NCBI GenBank assembly: GCA_008933995.1
Contig: WARS01000046.1
Coordinates: 6,496,026-6,560,025, forward strand
Length of the DNA stretch: 64,000 nucleotides
From: Datnioides undecimradiatus
Lineage: Eukaryota; Chordata; Actinopteri; Lobotiformes; Datnioididae
Direction of reading: 5' to 3'
Of the stretch, positions 60,561 to 64,000 are shown piece by piece. The notes under the pieces were generated by a model. It was not told the origin of the DNA, made no database searches, and saw only the letters and a list, made by a program, of their open reading frames with translations. How positions within the stretch are numbered: position 1 is the stretch's first letter; each line of letters begins with the position of its first letter. The translations under genes were made by a program, and so were the position numbers.

Positions 60561-60793
60561 TAGCTTAGCTCAGCATGAACAAAGAAAACAGGTGGGAACA
60601 GCAAAAATCTACCTAACAGCACCTCTAAATATAACAAATTATCTTCAGCTGTGCTAATAGGCTGATCTTTGTGAAGGCCTCTATGATCTCCAGCTTCATA
60701 TATTTCATATAGACATAAGAATAGTATCTCATCTAACTCTTAACAAGAAAGCTAAAAAAATGTATTTCTCAGAATGTCAGACTGCTCCTTTTG
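60561..60793 (+). repeat. copy of a common teleost interspersed repeat
   Basis: Starts TAGCTTAGCTCAGCATG, continues CTACCTAACAGCACCTCTAA, CCAGCTTCATATATTTCATA, CATCTAACTCTTAACAAGAA, and ends CAGAATGTCAGACTGCTCCT. This is the known order of a repeat I have seen in many bony-fish introns and UTRs. About 23 of the last 31 bases agree with the copy ending at 48066. Confidence 0.6.
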
Positions 60794-62157
60794 AGTTCAC
60801 TTTCACTGCTTTGTAGCCTCGTTCATTCTCCTCACAGATGTCTGTCCTTGGCTGTGGGGTTCAAGCTTGCTGCTCTGTGCAACTGTGATAGAGCACATTG
60901 CAGGTCTTCCAGACTTCAGCCTTTTTCAGTGGCTACATGCACATCCAAGCATGAAACCTAAAACAAGCAGATAGCTGGCACTCACTGTGAAATCACACAT
61001 AGTGGGAGAAATCCTGCAGGTTTAAGACTCATGAACCATTCCATGTATTCATGTGGAACAGTTAAACATATAAAGCAAAGATTTCTGGTTTGTAACAGCA
61101 GGGGTTTTCATAATGTAGTGTTCATAATGGCTGCTTTTTTAATTTGTCACAGTGGAGGCAGAAAATCATGACCCGCCAGCAAAAATACAAAATACATGTT
61201 AAGATTTGGTTTACCAACAATCTAAAATATGTAGTTTGGTGATGATTGTGCAGCTAGGCATGAGTGGGCACCTAGTTTATTGTGTTTTTTTCCAGATTTA
61301 TCTATAGCGTGCCATATTTGTGACTCACCAGCGTCACCGCTGAGTCTCAAAACAAGTGTAGAGTGTTTAGTGTTGCTACAACTGACTGCTGTCTGTTGCC
61401 ATGATTAAAGGAGTTGTAATAGCACATTGTAATCCTTTTTTGTCTTTTCAATTCCCTTTACTTGCTAATGGTTAGAGCTCAACACATACAGCTGGTGTTG
61501 AAAAAAAGTTGAAACATGTAACAGGAAAAACAGGGATAGGCTACAGAGCCATAAACAAAACAAGGAGGAAGATAGATTATTTCAAAAACTGATTTAGCTT
61601 AGCTGAGGCTCAGGGCCAGGGGAGAGCTGTATTGTAAACAAACAATTAAAGCAGGGTGTTTTTCTAGCTTCTTTCACTCAAGCAGAGCCTTCTGCTGCAG
61701 AGCCAATTTAAAGACTATTACAGTAAAAGCTCCCAGTCAAGATATTGTGAAAAAAACAACAGTATAAACAACAAAATAATTTGCTGTGTTTTTTTAATGT
61801 TGAGTATTTTAATCTAGCTTTAACTCAAACGCTCTCACCAGCTTCTGTTGTATTAACAAAAGACCTATGCTCCATACTGATGAACATCCTAAAGTTTTGT
61901 TTTCAAAAGCAGCAAAACTCCAGTTTCAAGATGGATTTATTGGTCATACTTAGTCAATGCTAATTGGACAACCATTTCTTATTCATACATCTGTCTGAGC
62001 AAGATGACAGACAAAACGATGTGTACTTATAGAGGGAGAACGTCATGCTGGTGCTAATTGCGCAACATTTCAACAACATGGCGACTAATTTACTCTCTTA
62101 ACCATGAGTTTTCATTCCAGTTCCACTTGTGTATGGCACAGATGTCACCATGATGTG

Positions 62158-62214
<57 letters not shown>

Positions 62215-64000
62215 CTGCAGAGCCCAGGGATTTCTGCAAGATGCACTTCCACATCTGGCGTGTGTTTTGTGAGCCAGTTGCCCAGTTGTGGTTGGTTTTA
62301 ATGAGTTGGCTGCCGAACTTTAACTGCTGCTGTTGTTGTTGTTGGTGTACAAGGGTCTACCATCATTTGCATCTTTAAATAGTCAGGAATTACTTGGATT
62401 TTGGTGTTTTTGTAGTTTGATTCACAACATATTTTTTAATCTTGTTTTGTGTTGCTGACAAGATAATAGATAGTAAAGATAATGTGCAGTTTTTTCCAGA
62501 ACATACCATATGTTGGCCATTCAACACACGACCATGCTTTGAACAAATGCCAGACAGAAAATGCCTTTACCCCTTATTTATTATCTTCCCTCAGTATTCT
62601 AAACTATTATTTTTCACATCAACAAATTTTATGTTGATTTTTTTCTGCCCCAGTGGACGTTGTTGTTTATTACTCAATTTTTTTTCCTTAATCTTAAAGT
62701 AAGACTCAAAAGGTCCCGTCCATTTGACTTCTTTTGTAGGGGTGTTTGGGAAAAATCGCTGGTTAGTCAAAATGGCCACCGGCAGACTCTTTATCTGTAA
62801 GGACAGGCTAGCGAGACAACTGGTGTTATGCCCACATGTCCACAAGTCACGACTAGGTACGTACAAACTGCATAAGCACTCTGGTGCTCTCTATAGGGGG
62901 CAGTGACTCGTCCGCAATTAACTGACGGAGCATACAGGAATCCCTGACAGCACTGCATCCTGTGAATAACAAGATTTGCTGCTTCTGACGCGTGATTTGC
63001 TGTTATTATTGCGGCATTGGCACAGACAGGATATTATACTGAAGCAAGAGGATTCCTATCACTTCCTCTGAGTGATTACCTTTCCTACTTGGACTGTATG
63101 GCGTAAGACATCTATTAGGGTTGCAACTATCTGCCCGATTTTCTACTTCACGGCTCATTTGTTCATTTCAAAGCTACCCTCTAGAAGCAGTTAGCGATCA
63201 CAGACTCTGTGACAGCCTGCCAGATAGAGTGGGATGTCACGAGGTTCAAGATTCACACTTGTTTTTTTACAGAGAAATCAGTGCAGAGAAAAAGGTGAAG
63301 TCTCTGCGATCCCAAGAGCAAAGAACCATCTACTTAACTCACCTAAATTAAATTGATTACACTGCAAAAACACTGAGCAGTCCTTGCTCTGTGCTGTAAA
63401 ATCATCTTTTCTCTTAAACTTTAAATTCAGGAATCCTCTGAGTTTTGACGCAGGTGATGCTCCACTACTCCTCATGTGGTTGTTTTGCATGCTGAAAACT
63501 GCCTCACTTGATTTTTTTACACTCTGCTTGGCTCCATTCGGCCCCGTCAACTGCCTCTTCAAACTTTGAGACATCAGAAATGACTCAGCTGGGCTGCTGC
63601 AGATAAAGTTTCTTTGCCAAGTGTGAAATCAACTGATGGTACTTTGAGTGACGGTTCAAAGTACATTATTTTCTACATAAATTTTGAAATGCACTGGTGG
63701 CTCAATACAGAGGCTATCGGCCGTTATCAGCCAAAACACGGGCCATTTAATTCAAATTTGTTCAGTACTTCAGAGTATGTCAATTATAAGGTTTGTCACT
63801 TTCCATCGCTGTCACCTACACCACCAGTTTTATCCCATTTACCACTTTTGAAACACCCAGTCACATGGATCATTTTTCTCATTACTTATTCCACTCCTGT
63901 CTCCTCTTTTCTGAAAAGAGACGCATTGAAAAAGATCAAGCCTTTTATTTATTGATTGATTTATTTTTGTTCTGTTAAGTGTTTCTTTTATTTTTAGACT
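60794..64000 (+). other. ust intron 1, last part in window
   Basis: Contains (GT)26 at 62161-62212. No ust exon 2 seen up to the window end; short frames show no similarity to the UST sulfotransferase domain. Confidence 0.6.
62161..62212. repeat. (GT)26 microsatellite
   Basis: An uninterrupted 52-bp GT tract. Confidence 0.98.

Noticed and set aside
61080-61400. CAGGGGTTTTCA word and GTGTTGCTACAACT, also found inside the hAT-like element
   Set aside because: No opposite end or target duplication found; a 14-bp match alone does not support a related insertion.

Overview
The window is vertebrate nuclear DNA, almost certainly from a teleost fish. The signs are split GT-AG genes, very frequent (CA)n/(GT)n microsatellites, two copies of a repeat I know from many bony-fish genomes, a Tc1/mariner-type miniature element, and a vertebrate gene pair packed into about 40 kb. 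I see no prokaryotic genes, tRNA, rRNA, CRISPR array or viral gene.

Layout, all on the + strand. (1) Positions 1 to about 37670 hold most of sash1 (SAM and SH3 domain-containing protein 1). Eighteen coding exons between 5075 and 35102 join without a frame break into 1149 residues. They end at a stop codon and are followed by a 3' UTR of about 2.5 kb with poly(A) signals at 35461 and 37645. The N-terminal exons (about 100 residues in human SASH1) lie upstream of the window. A possible extra 60-nt cassette exon sits at 2231-2290. (2) 37670 to about 40400 is intergenic. (3) A CpG-dense promoter/5' UTR leads into coding exon 1 of ust (uronyl 2-O-sulfotransferase), 40646-40877. (4) 40878-64000 is the first part of a very large ust intron 1. 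It holds microsatellites, transposon relics and several blocks that look like conserved non-coding elements; I found no second ust exon. The order SASH1 then UST, same strand, matches human 6q24-q25.

Roles: SASH1 is a cytosolic/nuclear scaffold (SLY-type region, SH3, two SAM domains) in TLR4/NF-kB signalling, adhesion and pigment-cell biology. UST is a Golgi type II membrane enzyme that adds 2-O-sulfate to uronic acids of chondroitin/dermatan sulfate. They are neighbours by old synteny; nothing here shows a shared pathway.

Most interesting: one sash1 exon has two strong in-phase donors 555 nt apart, so an isoform with a 185-residue insert is predicted between the SASH1 N-terminal part and the SLY-type region. 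Also notable are a TATA/YY1/Kozak/donor arrangement at 32853-32972 that could start a short SAM2-only isoform, a (GT)n tract in place of the polypyrimidine tract before the SH3-encoding exon, and an RFX X-box-like site beside homeodomain-type sites in a sash1 intron. No comparison or RNA data were available, so all isoform and regulatory calls are inference.
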